From positions 434,001 to 498,000 of the forward strand of contig NZ_BNBI01000001.1 in NCBI RefSeq assembly GCF_014655295.1: a DNA stretch of 64,000 nt, written 5' to 3'. The position numbers and the translations under genes were made by a program. The notes beneath the pieces were generated by a model, which ran no database searches, was not told where the DNA came from, and worked only from the letters and a program-made list of their open reading frames with translations. Below, in pieces: positions 27,501-37,954 of the stretch. Each line of letters begins with the position of its first letter. The stretch's first letter is position 1. This stretch comes from Streptomyces fumanus (lineage in GTDB: Bacteria; Actinomycetota; Actinomycetes; Streptomycetales; Streptomycetaceae).

Positions 27501-29012
27501 TCAGCCCCTTCCCAGCAGCAGTCGGGCCTCGCCGACGGTGATGACCGAGCCGGTGACGAGCACCCCGCCGCCCGCGAACTCGCCCTCCTCCTCGGCCAGG
27601 GTGATCGCGGCCTCCAGCGCGTCCGGCAACTGCGGCTCGACCTGCACCCGGTCCTCGCCGTACACCTCGACGGCGATCGCGGCCAGCGCGTCGGCGTCCA
27701 TCGCGCGGTGGCTGGTGTTCTGGGTGACGACGACTTCGGCGAACACCGGTTCGAACGCCTCCAGCAGCCCCCGCACGTCCTTGTCGCCGCTCGCGCCGAC
27801 CACCCCGATCAGTCGGCTGAACTGGAACGCCTCCCCCAGCGCCGCGGCGGTGGCCCGCGCCCCGGCCGGGTTGTGCGCGGCGTCCAGCACGACCGTCGGC
27901 GAGGTGCGGACCACCTCCAGGCGGCCCGGCGAGGCGACGGCGGCGAACGCCTTGCGGACGGTGTCGATGTCCAGCGGCTCCGGACGCTGCGCGCCCACCC
28001 CGAAGAACGCCTCGACGGCGGCGAGCGCCACGGCCGCGTTGTGCGCCTGGTGGGCGCCGTGCAGCGGCAGGTAGACCTCGGGGTACTCGCCGCCCAGGCC
28101 GCGCAGCGTCAGCAACTGGCCGCCGACGGCGACCTGCCGGGCCACCACGCCGAACTCCAGGCCCTCGCGGGCCACGGTGGCGTTCACGTCGACGGCCTTC
28201 TTCAGCAGCACCTGGGCCGCGTCCACCGGCTGCTGGGCGAGGATGACGGTGGCGTCCTGCTTGACGATGCCGGCCTTCTCGGTGGCGATCTCGGCGGTGG
28301 TCTCCCCGAGCCGGTCGGTGTGGTCCAGGTCGATCGGGGTGACCACGGCGACGTCCCCGTCGATCACGTTGGTGGCGTCCCAGGAGCCGCCCATGCCGAC
28401 CTCGACCACGGCCACGTCCACGGGCGCGTCGGCGAAGGCGGCGTACGCCATGCCGGTGAGCACCTCGAAGAAGGACAGCCGGTACTCCTGCCGCGCGTCG
28501 ACCATCTCCACGTACGGCTTGATGTCCTGGTACGTCTCCACGAACCGCTCCGCGGCGATCGGCGCGCCGTCCAGGCTGATCCGCTCGGTGATCGACTGCA
28601 CGTGCGGCGAGGTGTACCGCCCGGTGCGCAGCTCGAAGGCGCCGAGCAGGGCCTCGATCATGCGGGCGGTGGAGGTCTTGCCGTTGGTGCCGGTGATGTG
28701 GATCGACGGGTACGAGCGCTGCGGGTCGCCCAGGACGTCCATCAGCGCGGCGATACGGCTGACGGAGGGCTCCAGCTTGGTCTCGCCCCAGCGGGTGGCC
28801 AGCTCGGCCTCGACCTCGCGCAGCGCCTTGTCGACCTCGGGGTCCTCGGGGCGGGCGGGTACGTCGGCCTGCGGGGGGCCGCCCTGGGTGCGGAGGGTGC
28901 GGCTGCCGGCCTCGATGACCGCGAGGTCGGGGTCTCGGGTGGTCTCCGCCTCGATGATCTCGTCGAAGGAGTCGAGGGGGTCTGGCTGGTCGTCGCCGGG
29001 GATGTCGCTCAC
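27501..29012 (-). CDS. folC: Folylpolyglutamate synthase / dihydrofolate synthase
   Basis: 503-residue Mur-ligase-family enzyme that joins glutamate to dihydropteroate and to folates. The ATP loop HITGTNGKTSTARM and the later GGSWDATNVIDGD segment are typical; the C-terminal domain has VVLDAAHNPAGA. About 70 acidic residues precede the catalytic core, a common Streptomyces extension. The GTG at 29012 (VSDIPGDDQPD) is chosen because further upstream sequence overlaps the valS terminator. It lies downstream of valS, the order common in actinobacteria and firmicutes. Confidence 0.93.
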   Translation of the reverse strand: MSDIPGDDQPDPLDSFDEIIEAETTRDPDLAVIEAGSRTLRTQGGPPQADVPARPEDPEVDKALREVEAELATRWGETKLEPSVSRIAALMDVLGDPQRSYPSIHITGTNGKTSTARMIEALLGAFELRTGRYTSPHVQSITERISLDGAPIAAERFVETYQDIKPYVEMVDARQEYRLSFFEVLTGMAYAAFADAPVDVAVVEVGMGGSWDATNVIDGDVAVVTPIDLDHTDRLGETTAEIATEKAGIVKQDATVILAQQPVDAAQVLLKKAVDVNATVAREGLEFGVVARQVAVGGQLLTLRGLGGEYPEVYLPLHGAHQAHNAAVALAAVEAFFGVGAQRPEPLDIDTVRKAFAAVASPGRLEVVRTSPTVVLDAAHNPAGARATAAALGEAFQFSRLIGVVGASGDKDVRGLLEAFEPVFAEVVVTQNTSHRAMDADALAAIAVEVYGEDRVQVEPQLPDALEAAITLAEEEGEFAGGGVLVTGSVITVGEARLLLGRG

Positions 29013-29148
29013 GGGGCCCAGTCTACGGAGGGGTGCCGGCGAAGGCGGGGGTGGCTCGGGCCCTCGTCCGTGTGCGGGTGTGTCGTGGCTGGTCGCGTCC
29101 ACGCGGCGGAGCCGCATGGCGGTACGGCCCCGCGTCCCTGGAGGTGCG

Positions 29149-29187
29149 CGAGGGTCCCCGGCATGCAGTAAGTGCCGGGGACCCTCG
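29149..29187 (-). terminator. Terminator after valS
   Basis: Perfect 15-bp inverted repeat, arms CGAGGGTCCCCGGCA (29149-29163) and TGCCGGGGACCCTCG (29173-29187) with a nine-base loop, starting 10 bases past the valS stop. It should separate valS from folC transcription. Confidence 0.75.
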
Positions 29188-29197
29188 TGCGGGGCCC

Positions 29198-31822
29198 CTA
29201 CGCCTGCGGCAGGCGGTCGAGCTGGGTGCGGAGGCGGACGATGTCCTCCTCCGCCTTGGCCAGGCGTCCCCGGATCTTGTCGACCACGTGGTCCGGGGCC
29301 TTGGCCAGGAACGCCTCGTTGCCGAGCTTGGCCGTGGCCTGGGCCTTCTCCTTCTCGGCCGCCGCGAGGTCCTTGCCGAGGCGCTTGCGCTCGGCGGCGA
29401 CGTCGATGGTGCCGGAGAGGTCGAGGGCGACCTCGGCGCCGGCCACCGGCAGGGTCGCCGTCGCCGTGAAGGCGTCGCCCTCGGGCTGGAGGCGGAGCAA
29501 CTGGCGGATGGCCGGCTCGTGCGGGGCGAGGGCCGTGCCGTCCAGGGTGAGGCGGGCCGGGACGCGCTGGCCGGGCTGGAGGCCCTGGTCGGCGCGGAAC
29601 CGGCGGACCTCGGTGATCACCGACTGGAGGGTCTCGATCTCCCGTTCGGCGGCCGCGTCCCGGAAGCCGGAGTCCTTCGGCCAGTCGGCGACGACGACCG
29701 ACTCGCCGCCGGTGAGCGTGGTCCACAGCTCCTCGGTGACGAACGGGACGACCGGGTGCAGCAGCCGCAGCGTGACGTCCAGGACCTCGCCCAGGACGCG
29801 CTTGCTGACCTCGGCCGCCGGGCCGCCCGCCTGGAAGGTGGTCTTGGACAGCTCCACGTACCAGTCGAAGACCTCGTCCCACGCGAAGTGGTAGAGGGCG
29901 TCGGAGACCTTGGCGAACTGGTAGTCCTCGTAGAACGCGTCGACGTCGGCGACCGTCCGGCCCAGCCGGGAGAGGATCCAGCGGTCGGTCGGGGACATCT
30001 CGGCGGCGTCCGGCAGCGGGCCCTCGACGGTGGCGCCGTTCATCAGGGCGAACCGGGTGGCGTTCCAGATCTTGTTGGCGAAGTTCCGGGACGCCTGGAC
30101 CCAGTCCTCGCCGATGGGCACGTCGGTGCCGGGGTTGGCGCCGCGGGCCAGGGTGAAGCGGACGGCGTCGGAGCCGTAGGTGTCCATCCAGTCGAGCGGG
30201 TCGACGACGTTGCCGAAGGACTTCGACATCTTCTTGCCGCGCTCGTCGCGGACCAGGCCGGTCAGCGCGATGGTCTTGAACGGGACCTCGCCGTCCATGG
30301 CGTACAGGCCGAACATCATCATCCGGGCGACCCAGAAGAAGATGATGTCGTGGCCGGTCAGCAGGACGTCGGTCGGGTAGAACTTGCGCAGGTCGGCGGT
30401 CTGCTCCGGCCAGCCCAGGGTGGAGAACGGCCACAGGCCCGAGGAGAACCAGGTGTCCAGGACGTCGGTCTCCTGGTGCCAGCCCTCGCCGGCGGGCGGC
30501 TCCTCGTCGGGGCCGACGCAGACGACCTCGCCGTCCGGGCCGTACCAGACGGGGATGCGGTGGCCCCACCACAACTGGCGCGAGATGCACCAGTCGTGCA
30601 TGTTGTCGACCCAGTCGAAGTACCGCTTCGCCATGTCCTCGGGGTGGATGGTGACCCGGCCGTCGCGGACGGCGTCACCGGCCGCCTTGGCCAGCGGGGC
30701 GACCTTGACCCACCACTGCAGGGACAGCCGCGGTTCGACGGTGGTGCCGCAGCGCGAGCAGTGGCCGACGGAGTGCACGTAGGGCCGCTTCTCGGCGACG
30801 ATCCGGCCCTGCTCGCGCAGCGCGGCGACGATGGTGGAGCGGGCCTCGAAGCGGTCCAGGCCCTCGAAGGGGCCGTGCGCGGTGATGACGCCCCGCTCGT
30901 CCATGACGGTGATCGACTCCAGGTCGTGCCGCTGGCCGATGGCGAAGTCGTTCGGGTCGTGGGCCGGGGTGACCTTGACCGCGCCGGTGCCGAACTCGGG
31001 GTCGACGTGGGCGTCGGCGACGACCGGGATGGTCCGGTCGGTCAGCGGCAGCTTGATCCGCCGGCCGACCAGGTGCCGGTAGCGCTCGTCGTCGGGGTGG
31101 ACGGCGACGGCGGTGTCGCCGAGCATCGTCTCCGCGCGGGTGGTGGCGACGACCAGGCTGTCCTCGCCCTCGCCGTACCGGATGGAGACCAGCTCGCCGT
31201 CGTCCTCCTGGTAGTTCACCTCGATGTCGGAGATGGCGGTCAGACAGCGCGGGCACCAGTTGATGATGCGCTCGGCGCGGTAGATCAGCCCGTCGTCGTA
31301 GAGGCGCTTGAAGATGGTGCCGACGGCCCGGGACAGGCCGGCGTCCATGGTGAAGCGCTCCCGGGACCAGTCGACGCCGTCGCCCAGGCGCCGCATCTGG
31401 CCGAGGATCTTGCCGCCGTACTCCTCCTTCCACTGCCACACCCGCTGGACGAACTCCTCGCGGCCGAGGTCGTGCCGGGACTTGCCCTCGTCGGCGAGCT
31501 GCTGCTCCACCTTGTTCTGGGTGGCGATGCCGGCGTGGTCCATGCCGGGCAGCCACAGCGCCTCGTAGCCCTGCATGCGCTTGCGGCGGGTGAGGGCGTC
31601 CATCAGCGTGTGCTGGAAGGCGTGGCCCAGGTGCAGGGAGCCGGTGACGTTGGGCGGCGGGATGACGATGGTGTACGGGGGCTTGTCGCTGTCCGCGTCG
31701 GCGGTGAAGTACCCCTTGTCTACCCAGCGCTCGTACAGCTTCCCCTCTACCTCGGCCGGCGTGTACTGGGTCGGCAGTTCGGTGATGGGCGCTGATTGCG
31801 GCTGCTGAGTGTTCTCGGTCAC
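29198..31822 (-). CDS. valS: Valyl-tRNA synthetase
   Basis: 874-residue class I aminoacyl-tRNA synthetase charging tRNA-Val. It has the HIGH-type motif in [14 protein letters not shown], the KMSKS motif in [10 protein letters not shown], an editing domain between them and a C-terminal coiled-coil arm ([19 protein letters not shown]). Length matches the family. The start is GTG at 31822, within TTTAGAGGTGTC-type AT-richer upstream DNA that likely holds the promoter. No T-box leader is apparent in the 138 bases before the divergent gene at 31961. Confidence 0.97.
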   Translation of the reverse strand: MTENTQQPQSAPITELPTQYTPAEVEGKLYERWVDKGYFTADADSDKPPYTIVIPPPNVTGSLHLGHAFQHTLMDALTRRKRMQGYEALWLPGMDHAGIATQNKVEQQLADEGKSRHDLGREEFVQRVWQWKEEYGGKILGQMRRLGDGVDWSRERFTMDAGLSRAVGTIFKRLYDDGLIYRAERIINWCPRCLTAISDIEVNYQEDDGELVSIRYGEGEDSLVVATTRAETMLGDTAVAVHPDDERYRHLVGRRIKLPLTDRTIPVVADAHVDPEFGTGAVKVTPAHDPNDFAIGQRHDLESITVMDERGVITAHGPFEGLDRFEARSTIVAALREQGRIVAEKRPYVHSVGHCSRCGTTVEPRLSLQWWVKVAPLAKAAGDAVRDGRVTIHPEDMAKRYFDWVDNMHDWCISRQLWWGHRIPVWYGPDGEVVCVGPDEEPPAGEGWHQETDVLDTWFSSGLWPFSTLGWPEQTADLRKFYPTDVLLTGHDIIFFWVARMMMFGLYAMDGEVPFKTIALTGLVRDERGKKMSKSFGNVVDPLDWMDTYGSDAVRFTLARGANPGTDVPIGEDWVQASRNFANKIWNATRFALMNGATVEGPLPDAAEMSPTDRWILSRLGRTVADVDAFYEDYQFAKVSDALYHFAWDEVFDWYVELSKTTFQAGGPAAEVSKRVLGEVLDVTLRLLHPVVPFVTEELWTTLTGGESVVVADWPKDSGFRDAAAEREIETLQSVITEVRRFRADQGLQPGQRVPARLTLDGTALAPHEPAIRQLLRLQPEGDAFTATATLPVAGAEVALDLSGTIDVAAERKRLGKDLAAAEKEKAQATAKLGNEAFLAKAPDHVVDKIRGRLAKAEEDIVRLRTQLDRLPQA

Positions 31823-31900
31823 GAGGGTCAGTTTAGAGGTGTCACGACCGAGTCCCGAAACGCGTTTGCTTTGTAACGGTGCGGCCCCCGGTGGCCGGTT

Positions 31901-31928
31901 CCCGCCATGTCTGCGTCAGGATGGCGGG
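31901..31928. promoter_or_regulatory. Leader hairpin upstream of the proline-rich protein gene
   Basis: CCCGCCAT (31901-31908) and ATGGCGGG (31921-31928) form a perfect 8-bp inverted repeat 33 bases before the start at 31961. It may be a leader hairpin or operator; function unknown. Confidence 0.3.
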
Positions 31929-31960
31929 CAAGAGACGTGCATCCGGAGGGGAACCCAGGA

Positions 31961-32938
31961 ATGAGCTACAACCAGCCGGGCCCGTACGGCGGGCAGCCCC
32001 AGCAGCCCGGACCGTACGGCCAGCCGGGCCCGTACGGCCAGCCGCCGCAGGCCCCCCAGCCCGGCTACGGCCACCCCCAGCAGACGCCTCCTCCGCAGCC
32101 CGGTTACGGCCACCCCCAGCAGACGCCTCCTCCGCAGCCCGGTTACGGCTATCCGCAGCAGCCTCCGCAGGGCGTGCCCCCGCAGCAGCCCCCGTACGGA
32201 CAGGAGCCCTACGGGCAGACGCCGTACGGGATGCCGCAGCCGCCGGCTCCGGGCGGCGGGAAGAAGAAGACCGGGCTGATCGTCGGCGCGGTCGCGGTCG
32301 TGGCGGCGATCGGGGTGGGCGCGTACTTCGTGCTCGGCGGGACCGGCGGCGGGGGTGCGGGCGGCGGTCTGGAGGACGACGGCGCGCACAAGCTCACCAC
32401 GCCGAAGACGGTGCTCGGCGGCGAGTACAACCTGATGTCCGACAGCGGTCTGAGCAGCGGCAGCACCACCGAGGACCTGGAGAAGAGCGGCGTCAAGAAC
32501 GGCAAGTCGGCGCTGGGCATCTACACGACGATCGACCCGGGCAGCTACGACCCGTCCGACCCCAGTTCGGTGCCGGACGAGTTCTCCACGATCACCTTCG
32601 CCGGTGCGTACGGGGAGATCGCCGACCCGGAGGCGGCGCTGGACGCGTTCTTCGCCAATATGAAGAAGTCGGCCTCGAAGGGTTCCTCCAGCGGTACGGG
32701 CGCCGATCTGGTGGGTGAGCCGGAGAGCGTGGAGCTCGACGGCGCGCTCATGAAGTGCCAGGTGGCCAAGGGCAAGAACCCGCAGACCAAGAAGGAGAAG
32801 TCCGACTGGTTCTGCGCGTGGGCGGACCACAGCACGATCGCCATGGTCTCGCCGGGCGAGGTCACCGCCAGCATCAGCAAGGACGTGGCGGTGGACCTCA
32901 CCACCAAGATCCGCAAGGACGTTCGAGTCAAGGTCTGA
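31961..32938 (+). CDS. Membrane-anchored protein with Pro/Gly/Tyr/Gln-rich N-terminus
   Basis: 325-residue protein of unknown function. Residues 1-100 are PGYGQ-rich, with tandem 13-residue units (GHPQQTPPPQPGY); this cytoplasmic, disordered part is followed by one membrane segment (GLIVGAVAVVAAIGVGAYFV) and an extracytoplasmic domain of about 200 residues containing a few charged loops and one Cys pair (KCQVAKG and WFCAW). Such PGYG-tailed single-pass proteins are frequent in Streptomyces; some are bait-like partners in the septal or secretion machinery, but nothing here shows a specific role. GGAGGGG precedes the ATG at 31961. A strong terminator follows. Confidence 0.8.
   Translation: MSYNQPGPYGGQPQQPGPYGQPGPYGQPPQAPQPGYGHPQQTPPPQPGYGHPQQTPPPQPGYGYPQQPPQGVPPQQPPYGQEPYGQTPYGMPQPPAPGGGKKKTGLIVGAVAVVAAIGVGAYFVLGGTGGGGAGGGLEDDGAHKLTTPKTVLGGEYNLMSDSGLSSGSTTEDLEKSGVKNGKSALGIYTTIDPGSYDPSDPSSVPDEFSTITFAGAYGEIADPEAALDAFFANMKKSASKGSSSGTGADLVGEPESVELDGALMKCQVAKGKNPQTKKEKSDWFCAWADHSTIAMVSPGEVTASISKDVAVDLTTKIRKDVRVKV
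32069..32146 (+). repeat. Two exact 39-bp tandem copies within the Pro-rich coding region
   Basis: Two identical 39-bp units (32069-32107 and 32108-32146) encode GHPQQTPPPQPGY twice. Exact identity at the DNA level suggests a recent duplication or slippage that keeps the reading frame. Confidence 0.9.
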
Positions 32939-32956
32939 CCCGTCCGGGTACGGGAA

Positions 32957-32989
32957 AAGGGGCCCCGGTCGTGGCGGCCGGGGCCCCTT
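32957..32989. terminator. Bidirectional terminator between the Pro-rich gene and clpX
   Basis: Arms AAGGGGCCCCGG (32957-32968) and CCGGGGCCCCTT (32978-32989) lie between two convergent genes ending at 32938 and 33007. The symmetrical A/T ends suit termination on both strands. Confidence 0.8.
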
Positions 32990-33006
32990 CCTCGTCCGTG
33001 CGGCGG

Positions 33007-34293
33007 TTACGCCGACTTCTGCTCGCCCGGGCCGCGGCCGCGGGAGTCGCGCGGGATCAGCGTCGGGTTGACGTTGGAGAGGACCACGTCGGCGGTGATG
33101 ACGACGCGGGCGACGTCCTTGCGGGACGGGACCTCGTACATCACGCCCTGGAGGACCTCCTCCATGATGGCGCGCAGGCCGCGGGCGCCGGTCTGGCGCA
33201 GGATGGCCTGGTCGGCGATGGCCTCCAGCGCCTCGCGCTCGAAGTCCAGCTCCACCCCGTCGAGTTCGAACAGGCGCTGGTACTGCTTCACCAGCGCGTT
33301 GCGCGGCTCGACCAGGATCTTCAGCAGGGCCTCGCGGTCGAGGTTGTGCACGCTGGTGATCACCGGCAGCCGGCCGATGAACTCGGGGATCATGCCGAAC
33401 TTGACCAGGTCCTCCGGCATGACCTCCTGGAAGTGGTCCTGGGACTCGCGCTCCCGCTTGGAGCGGATCTGCGCGCCGAAGCCGATGCCCTTGGCGCCCG
33501 CCCGGGCCTCGATGATCTTCTCCAGGCCGGCGAAGGCGCCGCCCACGATGAACAGCACGTTCGTCGTGTCGATCTGGATGAACTCCTGGTGGGGGTGTTT
33601 CCGCCCGCCCTGCGGCGGCACCGAGGCGGTGGTGCCCTCCAGGATCTTCAGCAGCGCCTGCTGGACGCCCTCGCCGCTCACGTCGCGGGTGATCGAGGGG
33701 TTCTCGCTCTTGCGGGCGACCTTGTCGATCTCGTCGATGTAGATGATGCCGGTCTCGGCCTTCTTGACGTCGTAGTCAGCGGCCTGGATCAGCTTCAGCA
33801 GGATGTTCTCGACGTCCTCGCCGACGTAGCCCGCCTCGGTGAGGGCGGTGGCGTCGGCGATCGCGAACGGCACGTTCAGCATGCGGGCCAGGGTCTGGGC
33901 CAGCAGGGTCTTGCCGGAGCCGGTGGGGCCCAGCAGCAGGATGTTGGACTTCGCCAGCTCGATGGCGTCGTCGCGGCCCTGCGCGCCGCCGTTCTCCCCG
34001 GCCTGGACCCGCTTGTAGTGGTTGTAGACCGCGACGGAGAGCGCCTTCTTGGCGGCCTCCTGGCCGACCACGTAGCCCTCGAGGAACTCGTAGATCTCGC
34101 GGGGCTTGGGCAGCTCCTCCCAGCGGACCTCGCTGGTCTCGGCCAGCTCCTCTTCGATGATCTCGTTGCAGAGGTCGATGCACTCGTCGCAGATGTAGAC
34201 ACCGGGCCCTGCGATGAGCTTCTTGACCTGCTTCTGGCTCTTGCCGCAGAACGAGCACTTGAGCAGATCGCCGCCGTCACCGATGCGTGCCAC
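33007..34293 (-). CDS. clpX: ATP-dependent Clp protease ATP-binding subunit ClpX
   Basis: 428-residue AAA+ unfoldase that feeds substrates to ClpP. An N-terminal four-Cys zinc finger ([10 protein letters not shown] ... CDECIDLC), Walker [13 protein letters not shown], the pore loop GYVGEDVE, Walker [10 protein letters not shown] and the ClpX signature around [16 protein letters not shown] are all present. The GTG at 34293 has GGGGAAG six bases upstream. It follows clpP1-clpP2 but is separated from clpP2 by 180 bases containing a large inverted repeat, so it may be expressed from its own promoter. Confidence 0.97.
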   Translation of the reverse strand: MARIGDGGDLLKCSFCGKSQKQVKKLIAGPGVYICDECIDLCNEIIEEELAETSEVRWEELPKPREIYEFLEGYVVGQEAAKKALSVAVYNHYKRVQAGENGGAQGRDDAIELAKSNILLLGPTGSGKTLLAQTLARMLNVPFAIADATALTEAGYVGEDVENILLKLIQAADYDVKKAETGIIYIDEIDKVARKSENPSITRDVSGEGVQQALLKILEGTTASVPPQGGRKHPHQEFIQIDTTNVLFIVGGAFAGLEKIIEARAGAKGIGFGAQIRSKRERESQDHFQEVMPEDLVKFGMIPEFIGRLPVITSVHNLDREALLKILVEPRNALVKQYQRLFELDGVELDFEREALEAIADQAILRQTGARGLRAIMEEVLQGVMYEVPSRKDVARVVITADVVLSNVNPTLIPRDSRGRGPGEQKSA

Positions 34294-34397
34294 GGTGTGC
34301 TTCCCCTTCGCCTGGGAGACTCCTGGACGCCGACGTCCAGTGGACTCCTGGTGCTGCCTTATGTCGACGGTACCTTGCCGGGCCCCCCGTCCGGGCC

Positions 34398-34449
34398 CCC
34401 CTTGGCACGGTTCGCTTTGACGTGAACCACGCCAAACCGTGCCAAGGGG
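34398..34449. terminator. Long inverted repeat between clpP2 and clpX, with nested palindrome
   Basis: Perfect 15-bp arms, CCCCTTGGCACGGTT (34398-34412) and AACCGTGCCAAGGGG (34435-34449). Inside is a second imperfect palindrome, GGTTCGC (34409-34415) and GTGAACC (34422-34428), overlapping the first arm. As RNA it is a strong hairpin just after the clpP2 stop and could act as a partial terminator; as DNA the nested GGTTCGC palindrome could be a regulator site for clpX. Confidence 0.55.
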
Positions 34450-34473
34450 CGGCAGACGATACAGCGTCCTGCC

Positions 34474-35154
34474 TCAGCGGAGGGAGGAGTTGTCCATCTT
34501 CCGGGTGGTGATGATCTGGTCGATCAGGCCGTACTGGAGCGCGTCCTCGGCCGTGAGGATCTTGTCGCGCTCGATGTCCTCGCGGATCTTGTCGATGGTC
34601 TGCGTGGAGTGCTTGGCCAGCATCTCCTCGAGTTGCGAGCGCATCCGCAGGATCTCGTTGGCGGCGATCTCCAGGTCGGAGACCTGGCCGCGGCCGGTCT
34701 CGCTGTACGGCTGGTGGATCAGCACGCGCGCGTTGGGCAGCGCCATCCGCTTGCCGGGGGTGCCGGCCGCGAGCAGCACGGCGGCGGCGGAGGCCGCCTG
34801 GCCCATGCAGACCGTCTGCACGTCGGGCTTGACGTACTGCATGGTGTCGTAGATGGCCGTGAGCGCCGTGAAGGAGCCGCCGGGGCTGTTGATGTAGACC
34901 GAGATGTCCCGGTCGGGGTCCATCGACTCCAGGCACAGAAGCTGGGCCATGACGTCGTTGGCGGAGGCGTCGTCGATCTGCACGCCGAGGAAGATCACCC
35001 GCTCCTCGAAGAGCTTCGCGTACGGGTCGTACTCGCGGATGCCCTGGGAGGTGCGCTCGACGAAGCGCGGGATGACGTAGCGGGACTCGGCCGTGGGGCC
35101 GGTGTACTCGGCGCGCGCGCGGTCGTAGAGGCCGCTGCCGGGGAAGTCGTTCAC
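34474..35154 (-). CDS. clpP2: ATP-dependent Clp protease proteolytic subunit ClpP2
   Basis: 226-residue serine protease subunit. The catalytic Ser lies in [12 protein letters not shown] and the His in VLIHQPYSE. The N-terminal 35 residues are a longer propeptide than in ClpP1. The GTG at 35154 has AGGAG five bases upstream. It forms the heteromeric protease with ClpP1, the two genes being adjacent (gap 54 bases) and co-transcribed. In Streptomyces the pair is induced by ClgR and needed for normal differentiation. Confidence 0.95.
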   Translation of the reverse strand: MNDFPGSGLYDRARAEYTGPTAESRYVIPRFVERTSQGIREYDPYAKLFEERVIFLGVQIDDASANDVMAQLLCLESMDPDRDISVYINSPGGSFTALTAIYDTMQYVKPDVQTVCMGQAASAAAVLLAAGTPGKRMALPNARVLIHQPYSETGRGQVSDLEIAANEILRMRSQLEEMLAKHSTQTIDKIREDIERDKILTAEDALQYGLIDQIITTRKMDNSSLR

Positions 35155-35208
35155 AGTGTCTCCTGGGAAGGGGCTGAGGCGGTCGGCCGGGGCTGGCTGG
35201 GGCGGTGC

Positions 35209-35826
35209 TCAGGCCCCGGTGCCGCCGCCGCCCGGCATGCCGGCGGCCGTGGCGATGACATCGTCGATGAGGCCGTACTCCTTGGCCTCGAAGGCGTCGA
35301 ACCAGCGGTCGCGGTCGGAGTCGCGGGTGATCTGCTCGACCGTCTGGCCGGTGTGCTGGGCCGTCAGCTCGGCCATGCGCTTCTTGGTGTGCAGCAGCCG
35401 CTCGGCGTGGATCTTGATGTCCGACGCGGAACCCGCGAGGCCCGCGGAGGGCTGGTGGATCAGGATCTCGGCGTTCGGCAGGGCGAAGCGCTTGCCCGGG
35501 GTGCCGGCGCTGAGCAGGAACTGGCCCATCGAGGCGGCGAGGCCCATGGCGATGGTCACCACGTCGTTCTTGATGTACTGCATGGTGTCGTAGATCGCCA
35601 TGCCGGCGGTGATCGAACCGCCCGGGCTGTTGATGTAGAGGTAGATGTCCTTGTCCGGGTCGGAGGCAAGGAGCAGCAACTGTGCGGTGATCTTGTTGGC
35701 GATGTCGTCGTCGACCGGCTGGCCGAGGAAGATGATCCGCTCGCCGAGCAGCCGGTTGTAGACCTGGTCGCCGAGGCCACCACCGATGGAGGGCTCGCCG
35801 GCGGCTGAGGGCATCAGATTCGTCAC
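35209..35826 (-). CDS. clpP1: ATP-dependent Clp protease proteolytic subunit ClpP1
   Basis: 205-residue serine protease subunit with the catalytic Ser in [11 protein letters not shown], His in ILIHQPSAG and the [19 protein letters not shown]-terminal region carrying the Asp. The GTG at 35826 is chosen because AGGTGG lies just upstream; the ATG at 35814 is an alternative. The C-terminus ends in a Gly-rich tail. It is first in the clpP1-clpP2 operon; the spacer upstream (35827-36006) should carry the promoter, but I could not identify a convincing ClgR box. Confidence 0.94.
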   Translation of the reverse strand: MTNLMPSAAGEPSIGGGLGDQVYNRLLGERIIFLGQPVDDDIANKITAQLLLLASDPDKDIYLYINSPGGSITAGMAIYDTMQYIKNDVVTIAMGLAASMGQFLLSAGTPGKRFALPNAEILIHQPSAGLAGSASDIKIHAERLLHTKKRMAELTAQHTGQTVEQITRDSDRDRWFDAFEAKEYGLIDDVIATAAGMPGGGGTGA

Positions 35827-36006
35827 GTATCCACCTGCTCGTCTTACGACGGCGCCGGGCCGTCTCACGTTTCCCTGCGGGGCGGGAGCTCGTATTCGGG
35901 GACTCCACTGCCCTCGTATTCATGGACCCTAACGCGCGGGTCCCTTCGGGGAATCCCGCGGAGGGAGGTGTTCGCCGGGGGCGTAGCGCGGGGCGGGGCG
36001 GGAGCG

Positions 36007-36045
36007 GGACGGGCCCCGAGAGCGCGCGCGTCTCGGGGCCCGTCC
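36007..36045 (-). terminator. Terminator after tig
   Basis: Perfect 15-bp arms GGACGGGCCCCGAGA (36007-36021) and TCTCGGGGCCCGTCC (36031-36045) around a nine-base alternating GC loop, 26 bases beyond the tig stop. Confidence 0.8.
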
Positions 36046-36070
36046 TGCCGTCGGTGCGGGAGCCGGGGGC

Positions 36071-37459
36071 TCAGCCCTCGGTCTTCTCCTGGGCCGGGGC
36101 GTCCTCGGTGGAGTCGGCGGCGGCCTCGGCGGCCTCCGTCTCCTCCTCGTCGTCGCTGAGGTCGACGATCTCGCCGTTGGTGTCCTTGACCGTGGCCTTC
36201 TCGACCACGGCGGCCAGCGCCTTGCCGCGGGCGACCTCGCCGACGAGGAGCGGGACCTGGCCCTGCTCGACGACGGCCTGGGCGAACTGGTCGGGGGACA
36301 TGCCGGAGGAGGCCGCGCGCCGCATGAGGTGCTCGGTCAGCTCCTCCTGGTTGACGTTGAGCTTCTCCTGCTTGACCAGCTCGTCGAGGACGAACTGGGT
36401 CTTGATGCCCTTGACCGCGGCCTCGCGGGTCTCGGTCTCGAACTCCTCCTCGGTCTTGCCCTGGATCTCCAGGTACTTCGCGAGGTCGAGGCCCATCTGG
36501 CCGAGCTGGTGGTGCTCCAGGTTGTGCTTGCGGGTCTTGATCTCGTCCTCGAGGAGCTTCTCGGGGACGGGGACCTCGACCAGCTCCAGGAGCTTGTCCA
36601 GGACCCGCTCCTGGGCCTGGGTGGCCTGGTCGTACTGCTTCATGTCGGCCAGCCGCTTGCGGCTGTCGGCCTTCAGCTCGTCGAGGGTGTCGAACTCCGA
36701 CGCCAACTGGGCGAAGTCGTCGTCCAGCTCGGGCAGCTCGCGCTGGGCGACCTGGGTGACCTTGACGGTGACCTCGGCCTCCTGGCCGGCCGCCGAGCCG
36801 CCCTTCAGCTCGGAGGTGAAGGTGGCCTCCTCGCCGGCGGACAGGCCCTTGACGGCGTCGTCGATGCCGTCGAGCAGCTCACCGGAGCCGATGGTGTAGG
36901 ACACACCGCTGGCGATGCCGTCCTCCAGCACCTCGCCGCCGACCTTGGCCTCCAGGTCGATGGTGACGACGTCGCCGTCCTCGGCGGCGCGCTCCACCGG
37001 GGAGGTGGAGGCGAAGCGCTCGCGGAGCTGCTCGACCGACTTCTCCACGTCCTCGTCGGTGACCTCGACGGCGTCGACCTCGACCTCGATGCCGGAGAAG
37101 TCCGGGATCTCGATGGTCGGGCGGACGTCGACCTCGGCGGTGAAGTTCAGCGTCTCGCCGTCCTTCAGCTCCGTGATGTCGACCTCGGGCTGGCCCAGCG
37201 GGTCCACCTCGGCCTCGTTGACCGCTTCGGTGTAGAACTTCGGGAGGGCGTCGTTGACGGCCTCCTCCAGCACCGCACCGCGGCCGAACCGCTGGTCGAT
37301 GACCCGGGCCGGGACCTTGCCCTTGCGGAAGCCCTTCACCGTGACCTGCTGGTTGATCTTCTTGTACGCCGCGTCGAGGCTGTCCTTGAGCTCCTCGAAG
37401 GGCACCTCGACAGTGAGCCGAACCCGGGTCGGGTTCAGGGTCTCCACGGCGCTCTTCAC
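36071..37459 (-). CDS. tig: Trigger factor chaperone
   Basis: 462-residue ribosome-associated chaperone and peptidyl-prolyl isomerase. An N-terminal ribosome-binding domain (signature [11 protein letters not shown]), an FKBP-type isomerase domain ([13 protein letters not shown]) and a helical C-terminal domain are in the usual order, followed by an acidic Glu/Ala-rich tail. The GTG at 37459 ([15 protein letters not shown]) has AAGGAG seven bases upstream, and the frame upstream of it is not family-like. It is upstream of the clpP operon on the same strand, as in many bacteria, and next to tRNA-Pro. Confidence 0.96.
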   Translation of the reverse strand: MKSAVETLNPTRVRLTVEVPFEELKDSLDAAYKKINQQVTVKGFRKGKVPARVIDQRFGRGAVLEEAVNDALPKFYTEAVNEAEVDPLGQPEVDITELKDGETLNFTAEVDVRPTIEIPDFSGIEVEVDAVEVTDEDVEKSVEQLRERFASTSPVERAAEDGDVVTIDLEAKVGGEVLEDGIASGVSYTIGSGELLDGIDDAVKGLSAGEEATFTSELKGGSAAGQEAEVTVKVTQVAQRELPELDDDFAQLASEFDTLDELKADSRKRLADMKQYDQATQAQERVLDKLLELVEVPVPEKLLEDEIKTRKHNLEHHQLGQMGLDLAKYLEIQGKTEEEFETETREAAVKGIKTQFVLDELVKQEKLNVNQEELTEHLMRRAASSGMSPDQFAQAVVEQGQVPLLVGEVARGKALAAVVEKATVKDTNGEIVDLSDDEEETEAAEAAADSTEDAPAQEKTEG

Positions 37460-37640
37460 GGTTCGGTCTCCTTGTGGCTGACTTCTTGGGTTCTGCCGGG
37501 CCCAGAGAGGCCCGGCGGATTTCGCCGCCCGGAGGACTTCAGACGATGAGACACACGGGCGTGCAGCTTGCATAGTAACGGCAGCGGGTACACGGCCCAA
37601 AAGGCGATCACCCGAGGTGACCGTGGCTGATCCTGGCTGG

Positions 37641-37714
37641 TCGGGGTGGCGGGATTTGAACCCACGGCCTTCCGCTCCCAAAGCGGACGCGCTACCAAGC
37701 TGCGCCACACCCCG
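37641..37714 (-). tRNA. tRNA-Pro (anticodon UGG)
   Basis: 74-nt cloverleaf on the minus strand: 5' acceptor CGGGGTG pairs with CACCCCG, discriminator A; anticodon stem TCCGC/GCGGA with loop TTTGGGA gives anticodon TGG; T-loop GTTCAAATC. No CCA is encoded. Confidence 0.95.
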
Positions 37715-37829
37715 TCTGGTGCGACACGTAGGGTACATGCCGCGGGGCCGCGCGGGCGGGGTGTGCGGCGAAGGGGGGCGACCCGCTACGATGCCTCCAG
37801 TGCCGCGGCGGTCGCGCCCGGCGCGCTGT

Positions 37830-37900
37830 GCGGGCGTAGCTCAATGGTAGAGCCCCAGTCTTCCAAACTGGCTACGCGGGTTCGATTCCCGTCGCCCGCT
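37830..37900 (+). tRNA. tRNA-Gly (anticodon UCC)
   Basis: 71-nt cloverleaf: acceptor GCGGGCG pairs with CGCCCGC, discriminator T; anticodon stem CCAGT/ACTGG with loop CTTCCAA gives anticodon TCC; T-loop GTTCGATTC. No CCA is encoded. It is divergent from the tRNA-Pro gene. Confidence 0.95.
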
Positions 37901-37954
37901 CCGGTCAGTCCTCGGGCCCGGTTCCGCGCTTGGCGGTGCCGGGCCCGAGGCGTG

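Noticed and set aside
27501..30590. Apparent 1029-codon folC reaching into valS
   Set aside because: The upstream part is antisense-frame readthrough on the valS coding strand and crosses the valS terminator; the GTG at 29012 is the sensible start.
37641..37900. Divergent tRNA pair as attachment site for the accessory island
   Set aside because: No integrase, no duplicated tRNA 3' end and no mobile gene lies next to them; the island is 20 kb away.
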